Assembly (NCBI GenBank): GCA_030831265.1
Contig: JAURLM010000248.1
Coordinates: forward strand, 1-13,500
Direction of reading: 5' to 3'
Length of the DNA stretch: 13,500 bases
From: Chloroflexota bacterium
Lineage (GTDB): Bacteria > Chloroflexota > Dehalococcoidia > Lucifugimonadales > Lucifugimonadaceae
The translations under genes and the position numbers were made by a program. Positions 12,842 through 13,500 of the stretch are shown piece by piece. Numbering within the stretch: position 1 is the first letter of the stretch; each line of letters begins with the position of its first letter. Below the pieces are notes generated by a model. The model was not told the DNA's origin. It worked only from the letters and a program-made list of their open reading frames with translations, and did not search any database.

Positions 12842-13500
12842 CTAGTGCCAGGATTCCCTGTACTGCACTTTGCGCTGTCCGGCCTTCCCGACAACTTCAA
12901 ACACCGGGGACCGCAAACCTCCCCAGTGGGGGGCGCCAGGCTGATCTGAAAACTCGACAGTGATGTCATCACGATCGAACACTTCGTCACGTAGCCGCGT
13001 TCCAATGCCGGGACCTTCTGGAGCGAGCAGCATGCCGTCAACTACCTTGATGTTTGGCTCGATGATGTCCTTATACCAGCCGGCATCACCGTAGAAGGCA
13101 CGGCAGGTTTCCATCAGCCACGCATTTGGTGCGTTCATGCAGATGTGAGCGCAGGCGAATACGTTCACCGGGCCAGTCATGTCATGGGGAGCGACTGGCC
13201 TCTGCTCGGCTTCAGCCATAGTGGCAATCTTCTTCGTCTCGGTGATGCCGCCGGTCCAGATCAGGTCCGGCATCACGACCTCCGCCGCTCCTGCCCTGAG
13301 ATACTCCCTGAACTGGTATTTGGTAACAAGACGCTCCGAAACGCAAACCGGCGCAACAATTTCGCTTGCCAGCGCAATGTGGCTTTCGACGTTAGTTGGT
13401 TGTATAAGCTCTTCCTGCCACATCATGTCGAACTGGTCCATCGCGCGGCCGATACGTATAGCGTTGTTCAGGTTCCAGCGGCCATGACCGTCATTGGCAA
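12842..13500 (-). CDS. Mandelate racemase/muconate-lactonizing (enolase superfamily) enzyme, 5' end outside window
   Basis: The C-terminal 218 residues of an enolase-superfamily protein are visible; the frame runs open past the end of the window, so the N-terminal capping domain is missing. The three barrel metal ligands are readable: Asp in NDGHGRW, Glu in WQEELIQP and Glu in CVSERLV. The catalytic Asp-His dyad candidates are D in MPDLIWTGGITE and H in VAPHDMTGPV. The first motif is D-x-H-G-R rather than the common D-x-N, as in galactonate-dehydratase-type acid-sugar dehydratases. An acid-sugar dehydratase is therefore more likely than a racemase or cycloisomerase. The methionine at 13441 is internal, since family-conserved sequence continues upstream of it. 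It converges on the aminotransferase gene with 83 nt between the stops. The exact substrate is unknown. Confidence 0.9.
   Translation of the reverse strand, partial: ANDGHGRWNLNNAIRIGRAMDQFDMMWQEELIQPTNVESHIALASEIVAPVCVSERLVTKYQFREYLRAGAAEVVMPDLIWTGGITETKKIATMAEAEQRPVAPHDMTGPVNVFACAHICMNAPNAWLMETCRAFYGDAGWYKDIIEPNIKVVDGMLLAPEGPGIGTRLRDEVFDRDDITVEFSDQPGAPHWGGLRSPVFEVVGKAGQRKVQYRESWH

Overview
The window is a bacterial chromosomal segment with moderate-to-slightly-high GC and dense, ordinary coding. I see no rRNA, tRNA, CRISPR array, insertion sequence or phage gene. The gene mix is a corrinoid methyl-transfer operon with its ATP-dependent reductive activator, a detached NuoEFG-type NADH-oxidising module, an alanine/serine-glyoxylate-type aminotransferase and a mandelate-racemase/enolase-superfamily enzyme. 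This is what I would expect from an uncultured marine Chloroflexota of the SAR202/Dehalococcoidia type. That placement is an inference from gene content and protein flavour; no marker gene is present to prove it.

Layout. (1) About 106-4773, plus strand: an apparent five-gene operon. It encodes an unrecognised 222-aa protein, a URO-D/MtaA/CmuA-family methyltransferase with the zinc motif HxC...C, a B12-binding corrinoid protein with DxHxxG, a small four-cysteine protein I do not recognise, and a RACo/RamA-like corrinoid activator ([2Fe-2S] ferredoxin domain plus ASKHA ATPase domain). A near-perfect hairpin at 4795-4826, T-rich on both sides, ends it. (2) 4847-10378, minus strand: nuoE (TTG start), nuoF, a NuoG/formate-dehydrogenase-like subunit, then trxA, all in one direction and converging on the shared terminator. 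(3) 10527-11321, minus: an SDR oxidoreductase lacking the usual catalytic tetrad. It is transcribed divergently from (4), a class V PLP aminotransferase at 11538-12758 on the plus strand. (5) 12842 to the window edge, minus: the C-terminal part of an enolase-superfamily acid-sugar dehydratase-like protein, cut by the window.

How the genes may work together. The operon encodes most of a methyl-transfer system. The URO-D-like enzyme moves a methyl group to or from the corrinoid protein, and the activator re-reduces Co(II) after accidental oxidation. The donor substrate is unknown, and no pterin-dependent second methyltransferase is visible. The NuoEFG block sits next door with no membrane-arm complex I genes. 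Its large subunit lacks the Cys/Sec expected of a formate dehydrogenase, so it looks like an NADH-oxidising electron-transfer unit rather than a formate dehydrogenase. Whether it feeds electrons to the activator, directly or through the small Cys protein or thioredoxin, is speculation based on proximity. The most novel-looking parts are the two unrecognised operon proteins, the extra cysteine motif in the NuoG-like subunit, the loss of cluster cysteines in the NuoF N-terminal domain, and the SDR without its catalytic residues.
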